Positions 1-9,891 of a stretch of 64,000 nucleotides of DNA are shown here, one piece after another. Numbering within the stretch: the stretch's first letter is position 1; each line of letters starts with the position of its first letter. A program made the position numbers and the translations under genes. The DNA comes from Psychrobacter glacincola (GTDB lineage Bacteria > Pseudomonadota > Gammaproteobacteria > Pseudomonadales > Moraxellaceae): assembly GCA_001411745.2 (NCBI GenBank), contig LIQB01000001.1, positions 186,001 to 250,000 on the forward strand, given 5' to 3'. Under the pieces are notes generated by a model. That model searched no databases. It was not told the origin of the DNA and saw only the letters and a program-made list of their open reading frames with translations.

Positions 1-905
1 TTTCTAAGTTTTTTAATACCGAAGATACGATTCTTTATGCGGCCTGTTTCGATGCCAATGGCGGTGCCTTTGAGCCACTGCTGACTGCTGAGGATGCCAT
101 TATTTCTGATTCGTTAAATCATGCCTCAATCATCGATGGTGTACGCCTGTGTAAAGCGGCGCGTTATCGCTATGCAAATGCAGATATGCAAGATTTAGAG
201 ACGCAATTACAAGCGGCACAAGCACAGCGTTTTCGTTTGATTGTGACCGATGGTGTGTTTTCGATGGATGGTAACGTAGCACCGATGGATGAGATTTATG
301 CGTTGGCACAAAAGTATGATGCTATGGTGATGATTGACGAGTCGCATTCAGCAGGCGTCGTCGGTCACACCGGTGGCGGCGTGACTGAATTGTTCAATCT
401 ACGTGGTGATATTGAGCTGATCACTGGCACTTTAGGCAAGGCGTTTGGCGGTGCTATTGGCGGCTTTACCACGGGTAAAAAAGAAATCGTTGAGATGTTG
501 CGTCAACGCTCACGCCCGTACCTGTTTTCAAACTCCATTCCTCCTATGGTGGCGGCGGCTGGGGTAAAAGCGTTTGAGATGCTAGCGCAAGACAATACCC
601 TACAAGATAAATTGCATGAAAATACCGCCTATTTTGTGAAAAAAATGCAAGATGCGGGCTTCGATATCAAGCCCACCGCATCGGCAATTTGTGCGGTCAT
701 GCTTTATGATGCCAATGTCTCGCAGCAAATGGCAGATGAGCTGCTGAAAGAAGGCATTTATGTGATTGGCTTCTTTTACCCTGTCGTACCCAAAGACGAG
801 GCTCGCATTCGTGTCCAGCTCTCTGCTGCCCATACTCGCGAGCAGCTAGACAAGTGTATCACCGCCTTTATCAAAGTCGCCAAGCAAATGAAAGTGATTG
901 ATTAA
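1..905 (+). CDS. kbl: Glycine C-acetyltransferase (2-amino-3-ketobutyrate CoA ligase), 5' end cut by window
   Basis: The reading frame is open from base 3 to the stop at 905, so the N-terminus lies outside the window. The product is a PLP-dependent alpha-oxoamine synthase that splits 2-amino-3-ketobutyrate with CoA into glycine and acetyl-CoA, the second step of threonine degradation. Visible family marks are the substrate-site run SLNHASIIDG, the aspartate segment MIDESHSAG and the PLP-lysine motif TGTLGKAFGG. The C-terminal end (IRVQLSAAHT) is complete. The next gene, tdh, starts 77 bases downstream on the same strand and makes the substrate, so the two are probably one operon. Confidence 0.95.
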   Translation, partial: SKFFNTEDTILYAACFDANGGAFEPLLTAEDAIISDSLNHASIIDGVRLCKAARYRYANADMQDLETQLQAAQAQRFRLIVTDGVFSMDGNVAPMDEIYALAQKYDAMVMIDESHSAGVVGHTGGGVTELFNLRGDIELITGTLGKAFGGAIGGFTTGKKEIVEMLRQRSRPYLFSNSIPPMVAAAGVKAFEMLAQDNTLQDKLHENTAYFVKKMQDAGFDIKPTASAICAVMLYDANVSQQMADELLKEGIYVIGFFYPVVPKDEARIRVQLSAAHTREQLDKCITAFIKVAKQMKVID

Positions 906-982
906 GCATCGTTCGTTATTCGTTCGGTATTCACTCGCTAGATTCAACCATTAAGTACAACACCGTTAAATAAGAGAAAAGT

Positions 983-2008
983 ATGAAAGCACTGGTTAAA
1001 GCCCATGCCAAAAAAGGTATCTGGATGCAAGACATGCCAGAACCTACGGTTGGCATCAATGACGTTAAAATTAAAATTAAAAAAACCGCCATTTGTGGTA
1101 CAGATTTGCACATTTATAAGTGGGATGAATGGTCAGAAAGAACCATCAAGACGCCGATGATTATCGGACACGAATACGTCGGTATCATTAGCGAAATAGG
1201 CGATGGCGTGAAGCACTTTGAAGTGGGTGATCGAGTCACTGGCGAGGGTCATATCGCTTGCGGGCATTGCCGTAACTGCCGCCGTGGCAAGCTGCATGTG
1301 TGCGAAAACACCATCGGCGTGGGCGTCGACCGCGATGGCGCGTTTGCCGAATATTTGGTGATACCTGCCGATAATGTCATCAAACTCGATGAGCGTATCA
1401 GCGATGAGATGGCAGCCATTATGGACCCTTTTGGCAATGCCACGCATACTGCCCTTTCATTTCCTGTCCTTGGTGAGGATGTGCTGATTACGGGTGCGGG
1501 ACTGATTGGTTCGATGGCAACAGCGATTTGCCGCTTCGCAGGAGCGCGTAATATTGTGGTCAGCGATATCAGTGATTATCGCTTAGAGCTTGCCAAAAAA
1601 ATGGGCGCGACGATGACCATCAACCCAGCCAAAGGTGAAACCATCGAAGGCGCCATTGCTGAGTTAAAAATGCACGGCTTTGATATTGGGCTTGAGATGT
1701 CAGGCTCGCCTCAGGCGTTTGATTCGATGATTAGTAATATGTATAACGGCTCTAAAATCTCTCTCTTGGGTATTTTGCCTAACACCACCACGGTGGATTG
1801 GAGCAAGATTATTTTTAAGGCGTTAACCCTAAAAGGTATTTATGGCCGTGAGATGTGGGAGACGTGGTATCAGATGGAGCAAATGCTGATTAGCGGTATT
1901 GATCTATCGCCCATCATTACCCATCGCATGCACATTGACGACTTTCAAGAAGGCTTTGATATCATGGAAAGTGGGCAATGCGGTAAGGTAATTTTAAGCT
2001 GGGATTGA
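983..2008 (+). CDS. tdh: L-threonine 3-dehydrogenase
   Basis: A 341-residue zinc-dependent medium-chain dehydrogenase that oxidises L-threonine to 2-amino-3-ketobutyrate with NAD+. Length matches the family. The catalytic-zinc residues appear in [13 protein letters not shown] and GHEYVG, and the structural zinc site is the cysteine cluster in [16 protein letters not shown]. The nucleotide-binding glycines are in [11 protein letters not shown]. The start ATG follows an AGAGAAAAG purine run. It lies directly behind kbl, which uses its product, and a hairpin terminator follows at 2072. Confidence 0.96.
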   Translation: MKALVKAHAKKGIWMQDMPEPTVGINDVKIKIKKTAICGTDLHIYKWDEWSERTIKTPMIIGHEYVGIISEIGDGVKHFEVGDRVTGEGHIACGHCRNCRRGKLHVCENTIGVGVDRDGAFAEYLVIPADNVIKLDERISDEMAAIMDPFGNATHTALSFPVLGEDVLITGAGLIGSMATAICRFAGARNIVVSDISDYRLELAKKMGATMTINPAKGETIEGAIAELKMHGFDIGLEMSGSPQAFDSMISNMYNGSKISLLGILPNTTTVDWSKIIFKALTLKGIYGREMWETWYQMEQMLISGIDLSPIITHRMHIDDFQEGFDIMESGQCGKVILSWD

Positions 2009-2336
2009 TAACGTGGTGCGTCAGTATTTGATGAGTCGTGGTTAGGATTTACATTCTCACGACTTATAAAACGGCACTGATTTCAGTGCCGATTTTTTGA
2101 ATGTTAAAAAGTGATAAGATTCATGAGTTGATTGCTAATACTATCTTTAATTATTTTGAGTCTTTAGCAGAAAATTGAAAATTCCGTTGGGAAAATAGCT
2201 AATGATATAATCTGTAATAAAACTATATGATAAATAATTAAGCTGTTAATATCCTACTTACGTTAAATCAAGAAATATGTGGCTTAGATTTCTACTCAAC
2301 ATTATTAGGAGTTAAAATAAACACGTATTGAAAATA
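2009..2336. other. Intergenic, tdh terminator then AT-rich spacer
   Basis: Apart from the terminator at 2072-2098 nothing recognisable is present. Base composition drops sharply to AT-rich after about 2100, which marks the left edge of the accessory insert holding the next two genes. No direct repeat or integrase was seen at this edge. Confidence 0.5.
2072..2098 (+). terminator. Rho-independent terminator after tdh
   Basis: A 9-bp perfect stem CGGCACTGA/TCAGTGCCG with a 2-base loop is followed by six T. It ends the kbl-tdh transcript. Confidence 0.85.
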
Positions 2337-3947
2337 CTAGCCAGAAATATACTCTACAATTTCTGAGTCTACTGCATTTTTTATTTTCCTTGACCTCACT
2401 TCGCCAATTCCTGATATATTGCGAATTAACTCGTCTTCTGTAGTTTGATAAAGCTCACCAATAGTATGAATGTTAGCTGAGTGCAATCTTCCCTTCTGCC
2501 ATGTTGTTAAGAGTCCTAAGACATCTATTGACTTTTGTAAGAGAGATCTGAGCGATCTTTCGTAGTTTTCATCTTCGTTATCAATTAGAATATTTTCAGA
2601 GCCTTCATAAGATAGACTATTTTTACCAAATTCTGGAAACTTCCTAATAGTAAGATTGTTGTAAAAGGTTTTGGACTCACTGTGAGGATTACTCTTTAAA
2701 GAAATTATACACCCATACTTTACTTCGTATCTAGTTCCTAATTCGCTACGAGTAGCTCTAACTGAACTATCAACTTTTCTGATAATGCCAGTATACGTAA
2801 GTAATCTTAGAGCTTCTTTTACAACCATCGGCGAGTCTTTATGTACCCAAAAATATATAGTTGACTGATCAAGAGACTTTTCTCTTCGGGTTTCATTATA
2901 TGTTTCGATATTTGGAATAACTTTCTTTTCTAAAAACTCTCTTCCCCAGTCGATAATTAAACGATGACCCTCATACTTTTCTCCAAGTTCAGTATGTTCA
3001 CTCCAGATATTATCTCGGTAGAAATCTTTAATAACTGCGTCTACAGGTGTTGTTTGCCATTTCTTAATATCTTGTAAAGTCCTAAGTAGCATTCTAGGAT
3101 TACCACCACAAGACAAAGCAAGCGTATTAAATAACTCAGCATTAGTTTCAATTTTGTTTTTCAAAGCATTATCAGCTTGTTTCATTACAATGTTTCTAAA
3201 GTAATCTAAGTACCCAGAATCTGATATATTTCTATCTAAAGTTTTATGTATACAATCGTGGATTAGCTCGAAAGACTCTCCAAAGTGAGTTACCCCAGGG
3301 TAAATAGCTGCATTACAAGTAATATATGGCGATCTTAAATCTTTGAAAAGACTGAAAAATTGTCTTTGTTGTTCAGGTCTAAATACGTGAGCCGCTTCAT
3401 CAAAGAAAAAGAATACCCTATTAATTTCATTTTCTTCACATATTGACTGAATTGCTTCTTTAATATCTTCAATATCTGGCAAACTACTTATATTTATTTC
3501 CGATTTTTCTTTGTAAGAACCTTCAAATAATCTCACAATTTCTTTTAAATCAACTTCTACAGCGACATTTTCTTCATTAATATCATTACTTAATAGATTA
3601 GCTGCTAAATTTGAAACTGCAAATCCTTTCTTTCTAAGCTTCGTTGACAATGCTTTTAGTGTTTTAGCTAGCATCCAATGATAAAACTGTAAAGGGTCTT
3701 CTGTGGTTATAAGAGAACTTTTATTAAATGTTACGAAAACAGATATATCCTTACTGCCTACTTTTTCAATCTCTAATTCAGATAACCTCATTAAAAAAGA
3801 TTTACCAGTTCCTCTAGAGCCTTCAAGCAAACAAGGTTCATTGGCTCCAAGAGCTTGTAAAATACTTTCATCTGACTCACTAATTACTGACAAATTATAG
3901 ATATCATCAGTTTTAATGCTTTCTGTTCTTAGAAAAAATTCACTCAT
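2337..3947 (-). CDS. P-loop (ORC/AAA-like) ATPase with C-terminal helix-hairpin-helix
   Basis: A 536-residue protein counted from the ATG at 3947. An upstream in-frame TTG at 3974 would add nine residues, but the ATG has an AGAAGA run ahead of it and is preferred. Walker A is EGSRGTGKS near residues 42-50. Walker B is FFFFDE near 179-184, followed by a histidine. A region near 270-290 (CGGNPRMLL) resembles the sensor-2/lid part of ORC1/Cdc6-type AAA ATPases. The last 50 residues (NISGIGEVRSRKI) look like a helix-hairpin-helix of the RuvA or RNA-polymerase alpha-CTD kind and suggest nucleic-acid contact. It lies 13 bases behind the HEPN-like gene at 3961 and is co-transcribed with it. It is AT-rich compared with purL and tdh, which suggests transfer. 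The exact function is unknown; a defence role is inferred from the partner and context. Confidence 0.7.
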   Translation of the reverse strand: MSEFFLRTESIKTDDIYNLSVISESDESILQALGANEPCLLEGSRGTGKSFLMRLSELEIEKVGSKDISVFVTFNKSSLITTEDPLQFYHWMLAKTLKALSTKLRKKGFAVSNLAANLLSNDINEENVAVEVDLKEIVRLFEGSYKEKSEINISSLPDIEDIKEAIQSICEENEINRVFFFFDEAAHVFRPEQQRQFFSLFKDLRSPYITCNAAIYPGVTHFGESFELIHDCIHKTLDRNISDSGYLDYFRNIVMKQADNALKNKIETNAELFNTLALSCGGNPRMLLRTLQDIKKWQTTPVDAVIKDFYRDNIWSEHTELGEKYEGHRLIIDWGREFLEKKVIPNIETYNETRREKSLDQSTIYFWVHKDSPMVVKEALRLLTYTGIIRKVDSSVRATRSELGTRYEVKYGCIISLKSNPHSESKTFYNNLTIRKFPEFGKNSLSYEGSENILIDNEDENYERSLRSLLQKSIDVLGLLTTWQKGRLHSANIHTIGELYQTTEDELIRNISGIGEVRSRKIKNAVDSEIVEYISG

Positions 3948-3960
3948 TTTTGTATTCTTC

Positions 3961-4659
3961 TTATGACTGTCCAAAAATAACTCTAAATTCCGTTATATGG
4001 TTAAAAATTTCAGGAATAAAGTGCAAATCTTCTTTTACTTCTTCCGTTAATAGTATTTTATATCTACAGACTGCTATAAATAGTATTATCTTTACTATAT
4101 TTTCATGATGCGTTAGATACAGATCTATCATTTGACTATCGTATGTAAGTTTTATACCATCTTCATGCCATGTCTGATGATTACCATGTACAAATTCAGA
4201 AAGATTTCTGTAAGTCTTTTTAGCTTGAGAATGGTAAACTTCCACCCTATCAACACATTCTTTAAAGAATGCTTCAACAAACCTTTTAGATAAAACCCCA
4301 TCTTCTTCGTTGATCAATTTTGACCACTTAATGTCATTTTTACCAATAAACCATTCTTGCATATCTAGTTTATATGCAGAAAAATAAACTGTGGCAAGTC
4401 CTAACTCAAAAGCTAATCGTAATGATGAAAAAGCCTGCCTGTATAAACCTAAAGTTAAGGTATACGTAGCAGACTCTAATTGAGCACTCACTGTTTCAAG
4501 CATTTGCTTCTCTTGTTCATCAGAAATTATCTCAGAGAACTCGTAAATATGAGAAGCTGAATTATGTAAAAAACCTAGTTTTTCTTTAAAATTTATTGAC
4601 TGTCGAAATATTTCTTGTGATTCATTATTCAGTCCACTTAAATATTCAGATACATTCAT
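3961..4659 (-). CDS. HEPN-like all-helical protein, partner of the ATPase
   Basis: A 232-residue, predicted almost all-helical protein. Near residues 151-158 it carries RNLSEFVH, which fits the HEPN ribonuclease signature R(N/H/D)-x4-6-H with asparagine after the arginine. A preceding amphipathic helix (GLYRQAFSSLRLAFELG, about 71-87) also resembles HEPN folds. HEPN proteins are usually RNases or RNase-like partners in toxin-antitoxin, CRISPR and abortive-infection systems. The ATPase gene follows after 13 bases. Composition is AT-rich and unlike the flanking core genes. The family call rests on the motif and helical character only, so it is moderate. Whether it is an active RNase is not shown. 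Confidence 0.6.
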   Translation of the reverse strand: MNVSEYLSGLNNESQEIFRQSINFKEKLGFLHNSASHIYEFSEIISDEQEKQMLETVSAQLESATYTLTLGLYRQAFSSLRLAFELGLATVYFSAYKLDMQEWFIGKNDIKWSKLINEEDGVLSKRFVEAFFKECVDRVEVYHSQAKKTYRNLSEFVHGNHQTWHEDGIKLTYDSQMIDLYLTHHENIVKIILFIAVCRYKILLTEEVKEDLHFIPEIFNHITEFRVIFGQS

Positions 4660-4791
4660 ATCAAATCACTTATTTTATGTTTACTAAAAGAATAAAAGCT
4701 CTATTCAAAAACAATATCATAGAATTAAGTCGAGTAATATATCATATAAAGGTTAGATTAGTTTAAATTAAAATACCCAAACCCCAAACAC

Positions 4792-4824
4792 AAAAAAGGT
4801 GAGCATTACGCCCACCTTTTTTTT
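4792..4824 (-). terminator. Terminator after purL
   Basis: Inverted repeat AAAAAAGGTG/CACCTTTTTT with an 11-base loop. In the purL direction it ends in a T run. The A/T arms on both sides would let it act in both directions, between purL and the HEPN/ATPase unit. Confidence 0.75.
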
Positions 4825-4856
4825 ATGCTTATAACAATACTCTAAACCAACTCAGC

Positions 4857-7800
4857 CTATCTAAACCAAGCTCGAGCGTTACGGAATATACGCATCCACG
4901 CGCCGTCCTCATCCCATGCTTCTGGTTTCCAGCTGTGGTTATAGGCTTTTAGGTTACGCTCAGGATGCGGCATCATAATAGTGACGCGACCATCGGTGCT
5001 ACATAGACCCGTGACACCGCCGAGCGAACCGTTTGGATTGAGCGGATAAGTCTCGGTTGGATGACCTTGGCTATCGACATAACGCATGGCGAGCTGACCA
5101 TGGTTTGCCATACCGTCGATCTCGGTATTGTCTAGCGTGGCATAGCCTTCACCATGCGCCACCGCGATTGGCAAGATGCTGTCTTGCATACCTTTGAACA
5201 GAATTGACTTGGTACGCTCGATTTTGACATTGACGGTACGCGCTTCAAAACGAGCGGATTTGTTAGCGATGAAACGTGGGAAGTTTTCCGCACCTGGGAT
5301 CAGGTCTTTTAGCTGCGCCATCATCTGACAACCGTTACAGACGCCTAGTGAGAAGGTCTCAGGACGGGCAAAGAAACGGACAAACTGCATGCGTAGCTCG
5401 TCATGGAACAAGATAGAGTTCGCCCAGCCAGAGCCTGCGCCGAGTACGTCACCATAACTAAAGCCACCACAAGCGACCAGACCATCGAAGTCACGTAGAT
5501 TAATACGACCGCTCAGTAGATCGCTCATGTGTACATCGACTGCTTCAAAGCCAGCTTGCGTAAAGCCTGCTGCCATTTCCGTCTGACCATTGACGCCTTG
5601 CTCGCGCAAGATAGCGACTCTTGGTTTATTCTCACGGCTAGCCAAGTATGGCTCTTCAACTTTTTGATTCAAATCAAAGTTCGGCGCAGCGATCAGGCCT
5701 TGATGGCTTGCATCAGCAATTAAGTCATACTCTTGCTGTACGCACGCTGGGTTATCACGGCGACGCGCGATTTGATAGCTGACCTGAGTCCACGCTTGCT
5801 GCAATTCAGTACGGCTAAAGCTGAGAGTATCATCACCCATAAGCGTTGGCGTTTGGATAAGCAGACTGTCTTCTTCTGAGCTTTGACCCACGAGGCTGAG
5901 CATATCAGCAACGTTGAACTCTTCTGCCAATTGCATGAGAGCCGCGACGTTTTCTGGTAATACTTGGATGACTGCACCCAGCTCTTCACTGAACAGCTGA
6001 CCAAGCAGATTGTCATCGGTCAATGACAGCTTGATGCCTTGACGGCTGGTGAATTGCATCTCAGCGATAGTTGCCAATAGACCACCATCACCGATATCGT
6101 GATAGGCGCTGATGACGTCTTGCGCGTTACCCGCTTGGACAAAGTTAAAGAAGTCGATCAAGTCGCTTGGCTGTGCTAAATCTGGGCAATCGTTACCCAA
6201 TTGGCTCAGCGTTTGCGCCAAAATAGAACCGCCTAAACGTAGCTTGCCTTTAGACAAATCAATACGGTAAAACGCGCTGTCGCCATTGATTAGCTCAGGC
6301 GTTAGCGTTTTGGCCACATCAACCACAGGAGCAAAGGCGGTAATCACGAGGCTCATAGGTGATACGACTGATTTATCCGTGTCACCTGCTTCACTGCTGT
6401 CTGTCCAGTTGGCACGCATCGATAGCGAGTCTTTACCAACTGGAATCGCGATACCCAGTGCTGGGCATAGCTCTTCACCGACTGTGTATACAGCGTCAAA
6501 TAAAGCTGCATCTTCCGCATCATCACCGCAAGCTGCCATCCAGTTCGCTGACATTGTGATATCTGATAACTGTGCAATGCGCGCACCAGCGATATTGGTG
6601 ATTGCTTCACCAACGGCTAAACGTGCTGAGGCTTGTGGACTGATGAGGGCAACTGGTGTACGCTCACCGATACTCATGGCTTCGCCGCTCATCACCTGAC
6701 CATCGAGCGCAATCAAGCCTGATGCTGTCACAGCACAATCTGATACAGGTACTTGATAGCGACCCACATACTGATCACGCACAACCATACCCGTGATAGA
6801 ACGGTCACCAATGCTGATCAAGAATGATTTGCTAGCGACCGTTGGGTGACGCAAGACGTCTTTGATAGACTCCGCTAAATTGACCTCGCCTAACTCTAAT
6901 GCAGGTAAGCTTGTGTCATGACGCTCAAAGCTACGCTTCATCTTCGGCGTGCCACCGAGCAATACTTGCATCGGCATATCAACTGGCTGCTCATCCAATA
7001 ACGTATCGTCAACGACCAGCTGACGGACATCCGTGGCTGTTCCCAAGATAGCATACGGGCAACGCTCACGCGCGCAGATGGCATCGAATTGGGCTTCGCT
7101 TTCTGGGTGAATCGCAAGGACATAACGCTCTTGCGCTTCGTTTGACCAGATGGCCATTGGTGACATGCCAGCTTCTAATGATGGAACTTTACGCAGATTT
7201 AGTACCGCGCCCATCTCGTGGTCATTGACCAGCTCTGGCATCGCATTAGAGATACCGCCCGCGCCCACATCATGCAATGACACGATAGGGTTGCCGTCTT
7301 TGCCATTATTACTCACATCGACATCACTACCCGCTAGTGCCCAGCAGCGATCTAAAACTTCTTGGCAACGACGCTCCATCTCAGCGTTATCGCGCTGCAC
7401 AGAAGCAAAATCCAAACCTTCATCAAGGTCACCACTATCAACCGAAGATGCTGCACCACCGCCTAGACCAATCTGCATCGCAGGGCCACCAAGGACGATT
7501 AATAAATCACCTTGCTGAATGGTGTTTTTTTCAATGAGGTTGCGTTTGATATTGCCATAACCACCTGCCAGCATGATTGGCTTATGATAGCCGCGCATCT
7601 CGCTGCCGTCTTTTGCCGCTGAGGTATCAAGCTGAAAGCTACGGAAATAACCACACAGATTTGGACGACCAAATTCATTTGAGAAGTTGGCTGAACCGAG
7701 AGGCGCTTCGGTCATGATCTCAAGACTGGTTGCCATACGATCTGGCGTACCGTAATCCTGAGTACTCAACTGACCTGATTGCTCCCATTTTTCAGCGAGC

Positions 7801-8855
7801 TCTGGAATATGCAGATGTGATACATGAAAACCAGTTAGCCCTGCTTTTGGCTTACCGCCGCGACCAGTTGCGCCTTCATCACGAATCTCACCGCCCGCAC
7901 CAGTCGCTGCACCAGAATAAGGGGCAATCGCTGTTGGATGATTATGGGTTTCGACTTTCATTAAAATGTCGATTTCTTCTTGATGAAAGGCATAAGGATG
8001 AATTGAATTGGCATCCATCGCGTCAGTCGGAATAGGATAAAAACGCATACCCTCAGACCCTGCCATCACTGCGGCATTGTCTTTATACGCTGACAAGATA
8101 CCTTGTGGATTGGCTTTATAAGTATTCTTAATCATTTGAAACAGTGACTTTGGCTGAACTTCACCATCAATTGTCCATTCAGCGTTAAAAATCTTATGAC
8201 GGCAGTGCTCTGAGTTCGCCTGTGCAAACATCATTAGCTCAACGTCCGTTGGATTACGCTTAAGCTCATTGACATACGCATTCATCAAATAATCAATGTC
8301 TTCACTTGATAACGCAAAACCAAACTGGGTATTGGCAGACTCTAGCGCTGACTGACCTTGTCCGATAACATCGATATGATTCAGTGATGCTGGCGCTTGA
8401 TCGTCGAACAATTTACTGACATCGCTCAAGTTATAGACCAAGCTCTGCGTCATACGGTCAAACAACACCTGCTCAGCGGCAGTAGACAGCTTTTCACTGA
8501 TCTTGCTATCGATGGTCAGCGTATAGACAACGACACGCTCGACGCGATTGATCGCAATTTCACAGTTATTAAAAATATCAGTCGCTTTACTTGCCCATGG
8601 CGAAATCGTGCCAAAACGTGGACCTACGATGACTTGTAATTGATTGCTTTTTGGGGCTTCAAGGACAGTGCTACTATCGACAGCAAGTAAGTCTAGCGCT
8701 TTTTTATGCTCATCACCTTCGAGTTCTCGTGATAACACATACACTTGCTGGGTATGGATTTGGCTGACATTTAGCTCGGTTTTTTGCTGGAACTGACTGA
8801 TGAGTTGCTGCGTCTGAAAATCGGTAAGAAACGGTTGTCCGGCGATGGTCATCAT
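4857..8855 (-). CDS. purL: Phosphoribosylformylglycinamidine synthase, single-chain large type
   Basis: A 1332-residue enzyme of purine synthesis that turns FGAR, glutamine and ATP into FGAM. It is the large fused form typical of Gammaproteobacteria. The N-terminal domain is followed by two ATP-binding halves (KVETHNHPTAI, then GAGGISNAMPEL and the repeat half with IPVGKDSLSM). The C-terminal glutamine amidotransferase has nucleophile cysteine in LGVCNGCQMM and the His/Glu pair in MMPHPERN. The start is one of two adjacent ATGs (8855 or 8852). It is a single-gene transcript with a terminator downstream. Confidence 0.98.
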   Translation of the reverse strand: MMTIAGQPFLTDFQTQQLISQFQQKTELNVSQIHTQQVYVLSRELEGDEHKKALDLLAVDSSTVLEAPKSNQLQVIVGPRFGTISPWASKATDIFNNCEIAINRVERVVVYTLTIDSKISEKLSTAAEQVLFDRMTQSLVYNLSDVSKLFDDQAPASLNHIDVIGQGQSALESANTQFGFALSSEDIDYLMNAYVNELKRNPTDVELMMFAQANSEHCRHKIFNAEWTIDGEVQPKSLFQMIKNTYKANPQGILSAYKDNAAVMAGSEGMRFYPIPTDAMDANSIHPYAFHQEEIDILMKVETHNHPTAIAPYSGAATGAGGEIRDEGATGRGGKPKAGLTGFHVSHLHIPELAEKWEQSGQLSTQDYGTPDRMATSLEIMTEAPLGSANFSNEFGRPNLCGYFRSFQLDTSAAKDGSEMRGYHKPIMLAGGYGNIKRNLIEKNTIQQGDLLIVLGGPAMQIGLGGGAASSVDSGDLDEGLDFASVQRDNAEMERRCQEVLDRCWALAGSDVDVSNNGKDGNPIVSLHDVGAGGISNAMPELVNDHEMGAVLNLRKVPSLEAGMSPMAIWSNEAQERYVLAIHPESEAQFDAICARERCPYAILGTATDVRQLVVDDTLLDEQPVDMPMQVLLGGTPKMKRSFERHDTSLPALELGEVNLAESIKDVLRHPTVASKSFLISIGDRSITGMVVRDQYVGRYQVPVSDCAVTASGLIALDGQVMSGEAMSIGERTPVALISPQASARLAVGEAITNIAGARIAQLSDITMSANWMAACGDDAEDAALFDAVYTVGEELCPALGIAIPVGKDSLSMRANWTDSSEAGDTDKSVVSPMSLVITAFAPVVDVAKTLTPELINGDSAFYRIDLSKGKLRLGGSILAQTLSQLGNDCPDLAQPSDLIDFFNFVQAGNAQDVISAYHDIGDGGLLATIAEMQFTSRQGIKLSLTDDNLLGQLFSEELGAVIQVLPENVAALMQLAEEFNVADMLSLVGQSSEEDSLLIQTPTLMGDDTLSFSRTELQQAWTQVSYQIARRRDNPACVQQEYDLIADASHQGLIAAPNFDLNQKVEEPYLASRENKPRVAILREQGVNGQTEMAAGFTQAGFEAVDVHMSDLLSGRINLRDFDGLVACGGFSYGDVLGAGSGWANSILFHDELRMQFVRFFARPETFSLGVCNGCQMMAQLKDLIPGAENFPRFIANKSARFEARTVNVKIERTKSILFKGMQDSILPIAVAHGEGYATLDNTEIDGMANHGQLAMRYVDSQGHPTETYPLNPNGSLGGVTGLCSTDGRVTIMMPHPERNLKAYNHSWKPEAWDEDGAWMRIFRNARAWFR

Positions 8856-9304
8856 AAAGGCATAATCCGTAAGATCAAGGCATCTCTGCCATGCAAAGTA
8901 AATGGTCTGGGTATTATAACAAGAAGCCCTGTAATAAGCAGGTCAAAACCAAGATAAATTGCTGATGCTTGCTATTCAATAATAGTGAAATCTTCGCCAT
9001 CGTTGAAACCCTTGTTACTTTTACAACAGGCTACTTTCACAACAGAAACTTAACAGCGATCTCGTCACAATTTTTACCTAAAGCTTATAGTCCTTACAAA
9101 CCCTCACATCGCCTTACGGGCAACCTATATAAACACAAGGTCACAACTAGGTATTCTAGTTTCAGTTGTTAAGGCGACGATCGTTTTTCTCAATTCATCT
9201 GGTTTTCGATACTTGGAAAACGCTTAGCCTGAATAAAAACTACTATAAATAATCAACTATTTAATCACTACGACTTAATCAAAATAAAGAAAGGGAAATT
9301 TACT
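8856..9304. other. Divergent intergenic region purL / stress protein
   Basis: It holds the divergent promoters of purL and the gene at 9305. No riboswitch-like helix, tRNA or convincing ORF was seen. An AAAGAAAGGGAAA purine run just before 9305 serves as ribosome binding site. Confidence 0.5.
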
Positions 9305-9799
9305 ATGAGTAGACAAGACCATATCAATAAAGTGCAAGAATTGGTAAAAGACATCAAGTTTGCCATGATGACAACTCGTACTCACGAAGGCCATTTGCAT
9401 GCCTGCCCAATGACAACGAGCGAGACGAGCATCGGTGCAAAAGAGATTTGGTTCATCGGTGACAAGAGTACCGAAACCGTGAGTGACATTGAGAAAGATC
9501 CGCAAGTAAACTTGGCTTATGTCAGTCAAGACGCCAAAAATTATGTCTCAATTAATGGTAAAGCGGAACTGGTCGAAGACCAAGAGAAATTAGACGAGCT
9601 ATGGTCGCCGATCTACAATGCTTTTTATGAGCAAGGTAAAGAAGATTCAAATGTACAGCTGATTAAAGTCGTACCACACGGCGCAGAGTACTGGCTCAGT
9701 GGTAGCTCGGTCGTCAATATGTTTAAGATGACCACTGCTGCTGTAATGGATGGCAAAAAAGCGACTAATTTGGGTGAAAATAACTCAGTAACGTTATAA
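9305..9799 (+). CDS. General stress protein 26-like, pyridoxamine 5'-phosphate oxidase (split barrel) family
   Basis: A 164-residue split beta-barrel protein of the PNPOx-like superfamily. The segment FAMMTTRTHEGHLHACPMTT and the following IWFIGDKSTETV are typical of the general stress protein 26 subgroup, which bind FMN or other flavins. The C-terminal WLSGSSVVNMFKM is also typical. No catalytic role can be assigned. The ATG follows a strong GGGAAA site. It is monocistronic with a terminator at 9829. Confidence 0.8.
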   Translation: MSRQDHINKVQELVKDIKFAMMTTRTHEGHLHACPMTTSETSIGAKEIWFIGDKSTETVSDIEKDPQVNLAYVSQDAKNYVSINGKAELVEDQEKLDELWSPIYNAFYEQGKEDSNVQLIKVVPHGAEYWLSGSSVVNMFKMTTAAVMDGKKATNLGENNSVTL

Positions 9800-9828
9800 G
9801 TTATCTAAACCAGAAATAGCAAAATTAA

Positions 9829-9857
9829 AAACGCCAGTTGCTAATGCGACTGGCGTT
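9829..9857. terminator. Bidirectional terminator between convergent genes
   Basis: Perfect stem AACGCCAGT/ACTGGCGTT with T-rich flanks on both sides. It serves the stress protein gene and possibly the lipoprotein gene that ends at 9892. A near copy of the same hairpin stands at 11077. Confidence 0.8.
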
Positions 9858-9891
9858 TCTTTACGCGTTATCTATTTTCTATCGATAGGCA

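Noticed and set aside
6286..6699. Long open frame opposite purL
   Set aside because: Antisense to a highly conserved coding region, with no independent evidence.
8856..9304. Purine riboswitch upstream of purL
   Set aside because: No conserved three-way-junction sequences seen, and such switches are unusual in this group.
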